Assembly: GCF_032062135.1 (NCBI RefSeq) | Contig: NC_092862.1 | Coordinates: forward strand, 67,354,715-67,418,714 | Length of the DNA stretch: 64,000 nt | Source: Pyxicephalus adspersus | Taxonomy: Eukaryota > Chordata > Amphibia > Anura > Pyxicephalidae | Direction of reading: 5' to 3' | Shown here: positions 1 to 12,048 of the stretch, in pieces | Layout: each line of letters begins with the position of its first letter | Position numbering within the stretch: the stretch's first letter is position 1 | Notes under the pieces: model-generated | Seen by the model: only the letters and a program-made list of their open reading frames with translations | The model's database searches: none | Told to the model about the DNA's origin: nothing | Position numbers and translations under genes: made by a program

Positions 1-2
1 CT

Positions 3-100
3 TTTTTTTCTAGATTTTCCTCCTTTAAAATTGGGTGCGTCTTATATTCCGGAGCGTCTTATCGGGCGAAAAATACGGTAGTACACAATTGTGGATTTTT
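3..100. repeat. Fragment of a dispersed repeat at the window edge
   Basis: Positions 36-75 hold two related units (GCGTCTTATATTCCGGA and GCGTCTTATCGGGCGAAAAA), followed by ATACGGTA. From memory this resembles a repeat with 'tataagacgca' units found in many vertebrate genomes. The left end is cut off by the window, so class and strand cannot be set. Confidence 0.35.
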
Positions 101-2438
101 GGCATAGATACTGCATTTACACAAAATGATTTGCTGTATGCAGTTATTAAAAAAGACCATTGGTTTTACCATGTATTATGTGTAAAAATAGGTAATTCTG
201 TTCGTTGTTACCCCTAAACCTTCAGCTTTAACTTGCTTACATTTTTTGTTTTACTTGGTCCATCCTTTTCTCCACTACCAGCAAAAAAACATTATGTAAA
301 TAAAACCCTTCTGTTTTCATTTTATACCTTATTTTACACTCATTGAAATGCGGGCAGCAGGCAGGTGGTTATCATTCTGGATAACTAGGTGGGCCTGGAT
401 GGACTGCTTTTGAAAGCAGGTTACCTTGGGTGACACTTGCATATGATTTAATTAAAAGAACTAAAAGTCAATTAATAAAAGGGGGATGGTAGGGAGCGTA
501 TGACTGGGAAGGGGCTAGATGATTCTGGATGTTTCAGGGAATGAGCTCTATCTGGCCTGTTTTATCTTGTAATGCACAATGCAAGATGCTCAAAGTGTTC
601 TGTGAAATCAGAATAATCAATTTCAGCACAGGAGCCTCTACAACTTTGCACAAAAAGGTATGGCTGATGTTTAGCTTTAACATTGACCTATAACTGGGAG
701 AATATATAGCTGCCGTTGCTGAACTCATTGTAAAGAATATTACTTACCTGAATTTAGGCTGTTCTTTTGGTGTTAGTCTCAGTCACACACCTGAAACCAG
801 CATGCAGATTACTGTGTGACAAGTTGTGTGACAAATACTCCTGAGCTGTATAATCAATCAGGATCAGTGATTCAGAAGATATTAAAGCCACTCTATCCAA
901 TGTGTGTGTTATTGAACCAGGTCAGTAATGATCGTCCACATAATCTCTCAGTGATGGGTTCACTTTAAAGTTAATTTCTGGTATCAATGTAATCCTTCTT
1001 GCACACTTACCTCCCACCCTTATCTAATATATCGGTGGCTTACCCACCTAAAGCCATGGTCCAATTATGCTTCAGTTCTGTGTCTTCTGTTTTCCAATTA
1101 TTACAAACTGGGGGTTCTCCATTCTGTGTGATGTAAACATTTGCTCTTGGCTGTCCATTGGCAGAGTCCTCTTACCTCCCAGAAAGAAAGGGCATGATGT
1201 AATCAAAGGAGATTGTCAAGGACTGGACAGTGTGGGCACCCTGTAGCACTTGACCAGTAGTCCTCTACACCTGGAAGTAGAACCTAGACTATGATCAAAT
1301 AGAAAATTAAAATAAAAAAAATTTTGAACATTTCTACATAAACTCATTTTATAGCTGCAGTAATTTTGTCCTAAATGTATATGTATTTTAAATGATTTAC
1401 ATGTTACCATTAAAATAGATGCTATAATCATAAGGAGCTGCTATTTCTGGATCGTTGTTTTCATTTTATAAGGGAGAATTGCCAAGCCAGAAGCAAATTG
1501 CATCATTTTTCATTTATCCTGTGTGTTCAGAGAGTTAGTCCTGCAAGTTTACAGATAACAAGTGACAACTGACTGCAATGTGTTGTGTGCAGATTGTAAT
1601 ACTTGTAAATAATTACTTTATTCTTTAAGTAACCAAATTATGTTATAAATAATTGTCCAGTAATTTAACAATCATTTGTGTGAACAAGAGCCTTTTAACT
1701 TGATGTTCATTTTTCATATAAATACCAAGCAACAAACTACAACTATATACACTATCACTACTAAAGTGGAGTTCCAGGAAACAGCTAAATACAAAACTAA
1801 AATACATATAATTTTTCCATTTTTCTTCCCAAAAAATGTGCAAATTTTTGGTTCCGCAACTTCGATTCACACACTCATTCTTGTGATTTACACATCTTTT
1901 GTCATGTTACATCTCAGATCATTCTGCTGCGTCCTAGTTTATCCTGACTATTTACCTGAAAATTGCAGCATGGTACAGATGTGTAAATTACATGACTGTG
2001 ACTGTACAGAATTGCGGAAATGATGGCAGGAAAAACAGTACACATATAATATATATTTATATATTATTTATTAAACTATATGTTTCACTTTTTGCCTGAT
2101 GTTTTGATCTGTTATATACTTTATGTGGTTTTTATAATGCATGGATTTTGTTTACAAGAAATTCTTACTACATTTTTTTGTTAACTCTTGTAAAAGGTTG
2201 GGGAAGTTCATCTTATTTATTTGTACTGGTTTATAGTGTACCGAGGAGAAAAGGAAAATCCAAACCTTTATTTATAGAAAACTTAACCTTATGTTAATAA
2301 AGGAATTTGTTTTTTATAAAATGACTGCAGGTTTGTATCATGCTTTAATTTCAGATGTACCAGTAGAGCTTAGCAGTGTTTTTTATGATACATGCTATTA
2401 GGTGAAAACAGGGCTTTGTGTTATTTTATGTGTTTATA
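101..2438. other. Intron sequence upstream of exon A, nothing recognised
   Basis: This stretch is AT-rich with no reading frame resembling PIGN and no recognisable transposon protein. A 115-codon frame at 1676-2023 (+) has low-complexity composition, no family resemblance and no splice context, so I do not call it. The preceding PIGN exon was not found here and probably lies before position 1. Confidence 0.5.
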
Positions 2439-2534
2439 CCCGAGGTGTTCTTACATATGATGGGGCCCCATGACATAATTTTGATGCCCGAGGTGTTCTT
2501 ACATATGATGGGGCCCCATGACATAATTTTGATG
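2439..2534. repeat. Perfect 48-bp tandem duplication (two copies)
   Basis: The 48-bp unit occupies 2439-2486 and recurs without a mismatch at 2487-2534. It begins CCCGAGGTGTTCTTAC and ends ATAATTTTGATG, and contains the palindrome GGGGCCCC. It lies 315 bp upstream of exon A. The perfect identity implies a recent duplication or an assembly artefact. Confidence 0.95.
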
Positions 2535-2849
2535 CATAGCTGGTTCAGAAAGTTTCCTTTAGGACTGTTCTTGAATTGTATTTGAAGAGGGCCATGAAAA
2601 ATATAAAAGCCTGCTCTGCACAGATACTGTACAGTCTGCCATTTGTAGAGCCAGGTAGATCTTACCAGGGGAACCAACCACATAGAAATACAACCGTGGA
2701 GATGCATAACAAAAAGCTCTGGGCTGTTTTTTTATTGAAAGAAAAGATATATACTGTGTAGAGAAAGAGAATAACTGGAGTCCCACTGTAAAGGTAAAAT
2801 ATGTTTTACAGTTTTTCTCCAAGTAATTTGAAATGTAATTGTTTTTCAG

Positions 2850-2989
2850 GCAACACTGCCTTTTGTGACATATGGATTTGCAACTCTAGCACTGTGCACT
2901 GTCTTTTTTCTGATAATCCAGTCGAGTCCATGGACTTACTACGTGTATTGCCTGTTACCCATTCTTATCTGGAATGAAGTATCAAAAGA
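2850..2989 (+). CDS. PIGN: PIGN exon A (GPI ethanolamine phosphate transferase 1)
   Basis: The acceptor is GTTTTTCAG and the exon opens in phase 0 with GCA. It encodes 46 residues plus two bases, starting ATLPFVTYGFATLALCTVFF and ending LIWNEVSK. The donor is GTAAGT at 2990. The first about 24 residues form one hydrophobic membrane segment. A short polar turn, SSPWTYY, precedes a second apolar stretch, CLLPILIW. The family usually has such a paired segment near the start of the PigN domain. The two leftover bases GA pair with A of the next exon to give Glu. The exon upstream is not in view. Confidence 0.93.
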
Positions 2990-5900
2990 GTAAGTTTAAT
3001 GTTAAGTGTATTTGCATCAGTGCAGATATGTGATCTTTGCGTTCTTTGGAACTTGAATACTGTATTATAAATTTTATATTTTAGTGTTTTAAAATTTTAA
3101 AGTTTTAAAGTTTTAAAAAAGTTTATTGATTTGTGCAATTGTATCTCACCTTGAAATGTACACTAAAGTGGCTTGGATTTGCTATATTTAGAGCTTTATG
3201 GGTTTATACTTTTTTTTAATTGCAGGCACAAAAAAAAAGAAAGAGAAATGACAATAAGACTTGATAAATCTTTTAATATAGAAAGTGACAATTTGCCAAA
3301 AAAACCTAATAACTACTTTTGTTATTAAGTTAAGTAGAAAACTGGCATTATTTAACATATATGTCAATTTTTTTTTTGTTGAACAGGTTGTTTGAGGTTT
3401 GCTCATTCCTAAGAGCATACAATCAGTCATAACTCCAATCCACTGGAATGTGGTAGAACACTTTTCCTGGTTACTTTTCTATGTATCATGCTCTGTTATT
3501 CTTCCTTGAATTCAACTGCTTTTTTTAGATTAGATTGCATGCTAAAGCTGCGTACACACTTGCAAATATTGTTGTTGGAAAGGATCTTTCACGATCCTTT
3601 CCAACGACAAAGGACTACACGATGCATGAACGGTGCTGTACATACAGCACCGTTCTGCTCTATGGATAGGGGAGGGGGAGAGCGACGGAGCGGCGCCCCG
3701 CTGCGCGCTCTCCCCCTTCCCTTCATTAGGATTGCTCCTCGTTCATCATTTGTGGATCCGCCAGGACGGATCTACGGACGATGAACGACGCTGACTGTAC
3801 ACACGCCAGATTCTCGCCCGATATCTGGCCGGTGCCGATTATCAGGCGAGAAAAATCTGACGTGTGTACGCAGCTTTAGTTATTTTATTTTTCGATATAC
3901 TGCAACACACACACGCCAACTAAAAATAACAAATACTTTTACATACATATTCACTGAATTGTACATGTTTCCCTATTTAAAAAAGCCTTAACCCCTAACA
4001 TGTTAATGGTATTATAACTAAGTAATTAGATATAAATGCTTTATTGTACAATATGTACTGAATTTCCTATGGGAACATTATTGTCATGAAATAATACCTT
4101 TAACTTTCATCTAGTTATAACTAACGCCAGGCAGTGAATATCAGTCTTACATGTAAACTAAGAAATATGTGTTTGGTTGGCAGCACTATGTAAAAGACCG
4201 TAGACATAACTACTTTAAGTCATGTTTAATGAACTGTGAGATTCACTTCTGTCAAACATAGCAGATGGATTGACAGTTTGTGTCAAGTGAGTTACAAGCC
4301 TGGAATCACAGATCAATGAAGGTAACATCTGCTATTTAGAATTATGATTGAATAAACTACAATCCTAAGAGGTCTGGTATTTAAAAAACTTGTGCTCCTC
4401 TATTTGAGAGTATGTATAGTAACAGACTAACAAGTGCAATGCATTGTTTAGATGTCAGATACGTTTGTAGATCCTTAATAAATATCTATTCACACAATGT
4501 AAATGTAATTTAGTGACCTGTGCTTTTAGATCCTAAGAATAGATATCTGCATTGTAAATAGCCATCAGTAGTAATGCACTTCATATTGCCTTCAGGAAAT
4601 CAATACAAGCAAAAGGATTGTATGCTATATGAATGAGTCAATTGGCTGAACTTGATGACCTGAACGGTTTTCCAGTACACTTAACAGCTCTGTACCAAAC
4701 TGTGTTTAATTAGGGTTTGTAGTGATGGTGTGACCCTTTTAGAATGTTAAATGGGGGCACTGAAAGTTATTAGGCACTCTTGTTAATGAGTGCACTAAAT
4801 ACATATGCTGCGTTTGTTTACGGTAGAAGTCATAGGTATTAAGGCACATTTACATCTCTGTGCTTTATGTGCCTTTTAAGCTAGACAGTTATTTTAACCT
4901 TTCCTTTTTATAGTTTATCTCCAGTTTCCATAAAGCACATCTTCCATAGAAATTATAGATAACATATAAATTATAGTTAACTGGCCTTCAAATGAGTTTA
5001 TAGTCTAATACTATAATTATATGTCATTACAGTCTAGATGGGAAGCCAAATCATGGGAATGTTCAAGCTTATGCCAACTTGGGGCCCTAATTGTCCAATG
5101 ACAGAGTGCTACCATTAGCTTCTAAACCACCATGCTGCATGTGTTTTAATGCATAAAAATGCACAGAGAAAGTGTTTGTCTTGAGAAACCATGAGTGAAA
5201 ATGGACTAAAAGCACTCCTAAAATGCACTTCCAGGCTTTCTCATACACTAATTTTTTGGAATACCAATGTGACAACTTTGTATGACAAAGTGTATGCATT
5301 GTCTGCTATCAACTGTTTAGATCTTTGGAGAAGTGCTACATATATGTTCATAATAGTCTGTGTAATAATGCAAGTGTTTAACATTTTTATGACAACTGTA
5401 TTGTTTACAGTATTATTAGAAAGTAACTAGGCCAGTTGGTATGAAGAGGCAATCGATGTGAAGTGCCACTCAAATGTCCCCCTTCATTTAAATGCATTGG
5501 CTTTTATTCATTTTTAAAAAAAAAAAACATGTTTGCTTTTTAATAATTGTTCTAAACGTTTTAATTGCAGCCACTTGTGTTCATTCAGCTTTTACTACTG
5601 CAGTAGATTCACTAAGATTTTACTTAACGCTCAATAAACTTTTTTTTTTTTCCAAATAAATATTCAGATTCCAAATTATATGGATGAACTTGAGCCTTGT
5701 TTAGTATTTCTCTAAGCTATTACAACAAATTGTATCTCTAAAATTGTAATGTTTCATGCAATAATAAGCATATCAATTTGCACTCTCCTTGGGCTGACAT
5801 AATGGTTATTGGGTCCTTCAATGGGTCCTTCTGGGTTCAATTGGATTGCTCATATGTACACTGGAAAACAAAGGAACAAATATCTTTATAGCTATTTTCT

Positions 5901-6464
5901 GTAATCTAAAAAGTGTTCTTGATCTTATAGACAACTTGTACAGAACAACAGTATTTACTATGACTTATTTAGTAATTGTTCATCTTATGGCATAATCCCA
6001 AACACTTTCAGTTCTGCTTAGCTCAGCAGTGCCTGCTGATATTGTTAAGACGATTGCTGGAAGATACTGCAGGCTATGTAGTACTGCTGTTTTTCCAGAT
6101 TAAACTTCCTGATAATACATAGTAGTGCTTAAGGGTCAACCCAAGCTATTAACATGTGTCTGAACTGCATCACAGGAAAAATAGCTGGTGTCCTGCATGT
6201 GTTTTTCAAATTGGCTGACACTTAGAACGTAGTAACATTCATTTACGTCTAAAATGACTTTTCAGAGTGGACAGACCAACGCTGTTGAAATCCTAATGTC
6301 TTAACAACCTAATTTCTAGGCGTCAGTAGTGTCTTTGTATTTAGCAGAATTACACCTAATACATTTTTAAAAAAATTGAGGTATTCATTGAATTTTTGTT
6401 TTTAAACCATACTTTATATACTGTAAAAATATAACTCTTAATTATATTTATTTTTTATGTTTAG
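2990..6464 (+). other. Intron A-B (3475 bp)
   Basis: The intron runs GT...AG. A 330-bp CpG-rich MITE sits at 3546-3875 (separate entry). A short stretch near 5005-5060 (GTCATTACAGTCTA followed by GGGAAGCC) resembles the body of the tRNA-derived SINE found elsewhere in the window, but it is too short to call. The remainder is plain AT-rich sequence without coding signal. Confidence 0.7.
3546..3875. mobile_element. CpG-rich MITE, short subfamily, copy 1
   Basis: The termini are AGCTGCGTACACAC and GTGTGTACGCAGCT, flanked by TAA on the left and TTA on the right. The interior has a hairpin at 3579-3604 (GGAAAGGATC, six-base loop, GATCCTTTCC) and a GC-rich core that contrasts with the AT-rich intron. 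It shares blocks with copies at 9160 and 25127, the latter inverted. There is no coding capacity, so it would depend on a transposase supplied elsewhere. The terminal pattern and 3-bp duplication suggest the PIF/Harbinger superfamily, although two copies of the long subfamily have TCA and TGA rather than the usual TWA targets. Confidence 0.8.
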
Positions 6465-6564
6465 ACTATGGATTCTTCATAGACTTAGAATATATATGAT
6501 CACAGTTTCGACTTTTAGAGTGGTAGGATTTATCGTCGTTATAGGCTTCGGAGTTTTACTGTTG
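6465..6564 (+). CDS. PIGN: PIGN exon B
   Basis: The acceptor TTTATGTTTAG is followed by 100 nt that start in phase 2. With the incoming GA they read E-LWILHRLRIYMITVSTFRV and continue VGFIVVIGFGVLLL. The donor is GTGAGT at 6565, leaving phase 0. A basic loop (HRLRIY) precedes a strongly hydrophobic C-terminal half that forms one membrane helix. Two bases from exon A plus 100 give exactly 34 codons, which supports both borders. Confidence 0.93.
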
Positions 6565-7260
6565 GTGAGTAAAAACCACATTAATTGTTATTGTTACTGT
6601 GATTAGTGGTAGAAAATTATGTTATGGCAGAGGGACAAAAGATACTTTAATATGGCTAGGTTCTGAGAAACATGGGCACATTATAAAGATATGACATTAC
6701 GAAGATTATGAGATATGAAATACAGGTACCACTTTCATACTGAAATAGTTGTTTGAATGGATTAAAATAACTCTAGTGCAAAATTTGCATAGAAAAAATG
6801 TGAGGCTTGCTGCCTTTGTCTTGCATCTTATTTCTGCATAGCTTTTTTTCCCCTTGTTTTTATAACATTAGAAAGAACTAGCTTTCCGAAAACCCAGCCC
6901 TAAAAACTACTTAATGTACATGTTTAATGGGAAGATGAAGATGATGATAGTGATGTTTATTCAATTTTATTTAAATTTGTTTTAAAGGTTAAGAGTCCAA
7001 AAGCAGATTTATTATTTACGCAAAGTTCATTTGAAATACAATGCATTTTACCAATGAACATTCACCACAGGGTGTGTTTGTGCTTTTGTGTATCCAGTCA
7101 ATGTTAGGCTGTTCTGATGACTAACGTGTTCGTTGACTTCAGACCGAAGATCCTGTGTCTCACTGTGTCTCTCTTTATAGTTTATTAAATACAGTCTGCC
7201 AACTCTCTTTGTTTGACTATGATATAAATATATTTGTTCATTGCGCCCTTCTTTATTTAG
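6565..7260 (+). other. Intron B-C (696 bp)
   Basis: A short AT-rich intron with donor GTGAGT and acceptor TTTATTTAG. I see no repeat family and no reading frame of note in it. Confidence 0.8.
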
Positions 7261-7353
7261 GTTTTGAGCTTCTTCTACCGTTCAGTGCTTTCAGCTGGAC
7301 TTGTGGGTTTTGCATGTTGGCCTCTGATTACAAAGCTGTGGGGACAAGCTAAG
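7261..7353 (+). CDS. PIGN: PIGN exon C
   Basis: The exon is 93 nt, phase 0 at both ends, so it is a symmetric 31-codon exon whose skipping would keep the frame. It encodes [20 protein letters not shown] then [11 protein letters not shown]. The donor is GTACAT at 7354. The central part is a membrane helix ending in a basic loop (KLWGQAK). The spliced sequence continues without a break from the GVLLL end of exon B. Confidence 0.93.
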
Positions 7354-7582
7354 GTACATATTTCTTTGTCAACTTGGTTAATTTGCAAAGTAGAAAGCAC
7401 ATACAGGTATTTAAAGTCAAAACTGTATTCCCTAGATAATACCATCCTAATATCAGTTGGTTTCAGAAGCCAGGTAATGAATCCAGACAAAATGACAATC
7501 AATTATTTTTATTAGGTGCTCCTATGTAGTAATGAATAGCCATCACTTTTGCTTTTAGAACCATCCTATTTTGTAGTATGCA

Positions 7583-7947
7583 TTAAAGTAGAATTATTCC
7601 CTGATATACTAGCCTGTTCCATTCTGTTGCATGGCACTGCCAACTTCTTCCTTCCTTCTCTTCCTAGTTGCAATCCTTGGCCATCCTGATTGACCGGGAT
7701 GATGTAACTCCTGCTCAGGTGTGCGGGATTTCATTCAGTCCTGGCAAGGGCAGATGAAGCCAGGATTGCCAGGTATTTTGGCACCCAGCTCTGAGCTGGA
7801 CATGCGCAGCCCATCGATTTTGACAGTTCTAGAGAGCAATCAGGCAGGTGAGAATGCTTATTACAGAAAGGACATTGCCTGTCCTGTTCTAGAACAAAGC
7901 CCTGCCTTATCACAAACTTTTTAAGTGAAACTTTAGTTCCACTTTAA
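7583..7947. mobile_element. TTAA-flanked MITE, piggyBac-like target
   Basis: TTAA at 7583-7586 and at 7944-7947 bracket a 357-bp interior. The interior has short inverted ends, AGTAGAA on the left and TTCCACT on the right, and no coding capacity. TTAA duplications are characteristic of piggyBac-type transposition. The terminal motif resembles GCAGAACTAAA at 10640 and 47541, so related copies may lie there. Confidence 0.55.
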
Positions 7948-9159
7948 GGAAGTTACAGCAATTTTTTTCTTGTTGATTTCTTGTCCCAAATAATTTAGTA
8001 GCACCACACAGCTCCTGCAGATTTGTTGACATATACTGTCCTTTAAACTTCTTTGAAAGTATTTGTGCTGTGTATGACAAATATTAACATCTTACATCTG
8101 CATATCACTGCAGCAATTGAAATTGTCCAGTTTAGGCAGCGTTTCTCAAGTTCATATTAACTGATTCTTTGACCATTTTAACCTTACTTTTCTTAGCTGG
8201 CAGGAATTGCCAAGATATAATCTTTTGCATTTGTAGCCTCTCATCTCAAAGATGTCTAAAGATGTGAGAAAATGTTTTTTATTGAACATTTGAGGAAGTT
8301 TGCTTATGATAAACTAGCCTCGTTTTATTAACAGGGTGTTTTTAGCCATAAAACAGCCACTCCTCTGATATTTTATTATATCACAGCATTCACTGTAAAC
8401 TTGTGGACCAACAAACATCTTCTAGTTAATTAGACTTGTACATCTTTCTCATTATGTTTAGTTGAAAAACAGCCTTAAGTTTTCCAGACTCTCTGTCCTG
8501 ATAAACACTTCTCTATATATACAGCAGATCATTATACAACTTGATTTGTACATTCTACTAACTCTGGTACATGTTTCCTGCTGGATATGTATATAGTTAT
8601 GGTGATGGTTTCAACTTGTAATACACTTGTATTTACTTTTTGCAATTAAGTATTTGTTAAACCATTCTGAAAATCCAATACAAATATTAGACTATGAAAA
8701 CTACATTTTTTGCCTTAGTATGCATGCTTTATGTATTAAGTTGTAGCCATGTAATTTTCAAGAGAAACTGTATTTGCTTTAATGAGCATATACAGTATAG
8801 CTCTTGTTATGCAAAGGAAAAAACAAATTGTGACGTAAGCAGGTTGCCATGTGTGACCTTCCTACTGAAAATATCAGACTGCCTGAGTGTTATACTGATA
8901 CATTGACTTTATTTCTTTCATCCCTAAGTCAGATTACATAAAAAAATAAGATATGCTCTTCTGGACAGTTTTCAATGCCTAAATGCTTTTTCCAGGTCAG
9001 TGAAGCTTTAAACCCACAAACAGTCAGATGTTGAACTTTCTAAAAAAAACGAGAAGTGTACTTTTATATAGTTTTATTATCGAATATTGGATGTTTGATA
9101 TAAGTGGTAGAAAGTTATGGAGAAGTCAATAGAAAAGATAAAGGTATGGAAAGGTCCTA

Positions 9160-9486
9160 AGCTGGGTACACACATGCAATAATTGTCGTTGGAAAGGTTC
9201 TTTCACAATGCTTTCCAGCGACTAAAGACTGCACAATGCATGAACGAGCGCTGTACATACAGCACCGTTCTGCTGTATGGAGAGGGGAGTGGGAGAACGA
9301 TGGAGCGGCACCCTGCTTTGCACCCCCCTCTTTGCTTCCATTAAGATCGTTCGTCATCCATCGCGGATCCGCCAGGACGGTTGTTCGAGCGATGGATTAC
9401 GGGCACTGTACACACGCCAGATTCTCGTCCAATATCGTCTCTGAGCCGATTATCGGACGAGAACCATTGGACATATGTACGTAGCC
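9160..9486. mobile_element. CpG-rich MITE, short subfamily, copy 2
   Basis: The left end AGCTGGGTACACAC follows CTA and the right end GTACGTAGCC precedes TTA. The order of internal blocks is the same as in copy 1: a GTCGTTGGAAAGG block, a GC-rich centre with GGATCCGCCAGGACGG, and a terminal GAGCCGATTATCGGACGAG block. Both termini have substitutions, so it is older than the long copies at 37241 and 55335. Confidence 0.75.
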
Positions 9487-10015
9487 TTAGTTTGAAGTTG
9501 TATTGCATAGTTAAAAGGTAAACAGAATAGTGTAATCAATCAAATGGCCCAATCTTGTGCTTCCCCTAGGGTCAAAAAGGTTTTCAAGTGCAAGTATTTA
9601 AATAAGGTATTATACCCCTATGAAGAAAGGACCACTTCTGCCTTCCATCATTTTAAATTTGTTGATGTTGCAGTGCCAGGAAGGGGTCAGCACTATTTCA
9701 CAAGTGTGTTTCTGCTAATAGAAAATAGTTTTTAAACATCATTTAAATGGTGTATTATTTATTATCTTTTGTCATATATGGCACTCAAGGAATAATTGCA
9801 TTGTTAAAATAAATTGGGTTATAATGTTTTTTTTATTTTTCTATTTTAATTCTAGATAAATGTTAAAAAATCATTAGCATGTAAAAAATCAGAAAGTATT
9901 TTACTTCTTCCAGCAGCATATTTAGCCTGCTGTTCTGTCAATTCTGCTTGTGTACATGATCTCCCACAGAGTTGTTACCTATATTTACTTTTTTTTTCCT
10001 CCCATTTCTTTGCAG

Positions 10016-10107
10016 ATAACAACTATGAGTTGGGTTCTCTTGTGTTTGCTGCTGGCAGTGTTTCCCCTGATGCCTGTTGTTGGAAGGGAGCCCAACATCA
10101 CTCTGGT
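10016..10107 (+). CDS. PIGN: PIGN exon D
   Basis: A long polypyrimidine tract ending TTCTTTGCAG precedes the exon. It reads ITTMSWVLLCLLLAVFPLMP then VVGREPNITL in phase 0 and ends with GT in phase 2. The donor is GTAAGA at 10108. The VFPLMPVVGREPNI run is highly typical of vertebrate PIGN. The hydrophobic segment is followed by a short lumenal-type loop with an NIT sequon. It is separated from its partner exon by the largest intron in the window. Confidence 0.94.
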
Positions 10108-10629
10108 GTAAGATCAACATTGTCTTCCTAAAAGCTTTATATCACATTTAGTACGCACTGATTCAGTGAGTCTTGTCAGACACGTGAGCTATTGTGGAGT
10201 CAGGGGAAAAAAGGATGTTATTTCAATAATGAAAGAAAACGCCTGCTTTGATGGGCTGCTGATGGTTATTCTAGTGTGCAATAAATAGACTTGGGAAATG
10301 TATAGCATGTACTTATTTTGTGTTAGTAATATATATTAAGTTTTACTTGTTTTCTTGGTTATTACATAAACATCTCTATTATTATAGATTTAGCGTGTTT
10401 TCCCTATAAAAAAAAATCACGTTTTTACTCACTAGGTGCAATAACATTATTTTTGGTACTCAAAATGTTTTTTTCCACATGCAGTAAATTTGTTTGCATG
10501 TGTTTTTTGTAATCTACTTTGATGTGTATGCAAAGCCAACACTTTTTCAGTTTTAAATGAATAAGAGAAGGATAAAATCCCCCTTAAGGTGTTTTTTTTC
10601 TGTACCCCACTTGGTAGACTTCCAGTCAC

Positions 10630-10722
10630 TACAGTTTAATGCAGAACTAAACCCCTTTTCAAAAAAAATTCTTATCAAACANNNNNNNNNNNNNNNNNNN
10701 NNNNNNNNNNNNNNNNNNNNNN
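10630..10722. other. Assembly gap (41 N) with repeat-like left flank
   Basis: Positions 10682-10722 are N, followed directly by eight G. The left flank TTTAATGCAGAACTAAACCC resembles the terminus of a dispersed element also seen near 47530. The gap therefore probably covers part of a repeat. Its true length is unknown. Confidence 0.9.
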
Positions 10723-11934
10723 GGGGGGGGACAGGAGATGTGTAGATAAACAGTATAATAGTGTTTGTTATAAGTGTTATTTTTAATGTTAAACACTAAA
10801 AATAAAGTTAAAAAAACATTAATATTATTGAATTTTAATATATCCAATATATGCTTAAATAAATTGCATATTTAATAGATATGATAGATATTAATAGATA
10901 TGACCTCAACAGGCCAGTGGAGCTTTCTCTTTTTCTTACTTTACTACCCGTGCAAAGACCTCAATAGCAAGATTTTAAATTACACATAGCCTAATGTGTA
11001 AGGTGGGTATCCCTCTTTTTGATCCACAAAGCAAAAATGGGTTCAAAATGGTCTTTTCCCCAGTGTTGTAGAGATTTTTAGGGTTTTTTTTTAAACTGTT
11101 GATGAACAATGAGCAGGCAGATTATAAAAGGAGTTGTTAAGACTTCGGAATTGACTTGTGAATAATGCAGAGCTAACAAAAACAAAAATAAAGAATTTCT
11201 AGGTTCTACATGTTTAGTTTTGTAAGAAAAAAAATCAACAGTATAATTAAAAAACATGCAAAAAAATAAAATAAACACAATTCAAAAAATACCTTTTCAT
11301 TGTCTATAAACATTAGGAGAGTAAGACTGACCAAGGGAGGGTAAGAGATTTAGCAAGGGGTTTCAAGGGTGATAGTGCATTTAATGATCACCTATGTTAT
11401 GGGCTTTTACACACACAATGCTGGGGAAACAGTCCATGTAGACCAAGCCTTACTGACCCTAAACAATACTTATCAACAGTTCTGAACATAGACTAGCTGC
11501 ATTCTGGTTAAAGGCCAGACAATTTAAAAAAAATCACTTCCTACCTATTAACCGGGCTGCCATCAGAAAATAATTCTGGGCCCCATACTTTCTGGGCATC
11601 CCTCCCCCCATGTTTAAAATGTCCAACATCACAACCATCTTTTTTTGATAGAGTTACCCCTTGCTGTAGAAATGGAAGGACAACCAAACTAATGCTTAGA
11701 CCAGAATTTATACCTGTTAAAAAATGACAAGTTATTAAGCTGTCTACAACTAGGCACACAACTACATACACCTGAGTGGTTTGCTTGGCATATTCATTGG
11801 CATGTGACAGGATGAATATAAGAAAGCTGCCACTGCTGGCTTGTTAATAATAATATATTTTATTTTATATTGTATTTATTTTTAAATTATTAATATATAT
11901 TCAAATGCAAATTTGTGAAGTCAAGTCACCTAAC

Positions 11935-12048
11935 AGTACATTTTAGTAATGTGGGAGGAAACTGGAGTGCCTGGATGAAACCCACTCATATACAGCAAGA
12001 ACACACAAAGTCTTTGTAGATAGTGCCCTTGTCAAGGTTTGAATCTAA
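11935..12048 (-). repeat. tRNA-derived SINE, partial copy
   Basis: On the minus strand this matches the body of the SINE at 49463. It has the degraded B-box region (GGTTTGAATCT on the plus strand at 12037), the GATAGTGCCC block and the GGAGGAAAC block in the same order. The copy stops exactly where the Tc1 sequence begins at 12049, so the tRNA-like head is missing. Confidence 0.65.

Larger units (their letters stand above)
7354..10015 (+). other. Intron C-D (2662 bp)
   Basis: The intron holds a TTAA-flanked MITE (7583-7947) and the second short CpG-rich MITE (9160-9486), described separately. Between 7950 and 9155 and after 9490 I see only AT-rich unique-looking sequence. Confidence 0.7.

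Noticed and set aside
1676..2023. 115-codon frame on the plus strand upstream of exon A
   Set aside because: Composition is that of AT-rich intron, no family resemblance, no continuity with the PIGN frame.
2439..2534. Direct repeats considered as a CRISPR-like array
   Set aside because: The copies abut with no spacers and the sequence is a vertebrate intron.
4616..4680. CTGAACTTGATGACCTGAAC, similar to the 3' UTR of the CR1 copies
   Set aside because: The match is short and isolated, without the neighbouring CR1 blocks or octamer tail.
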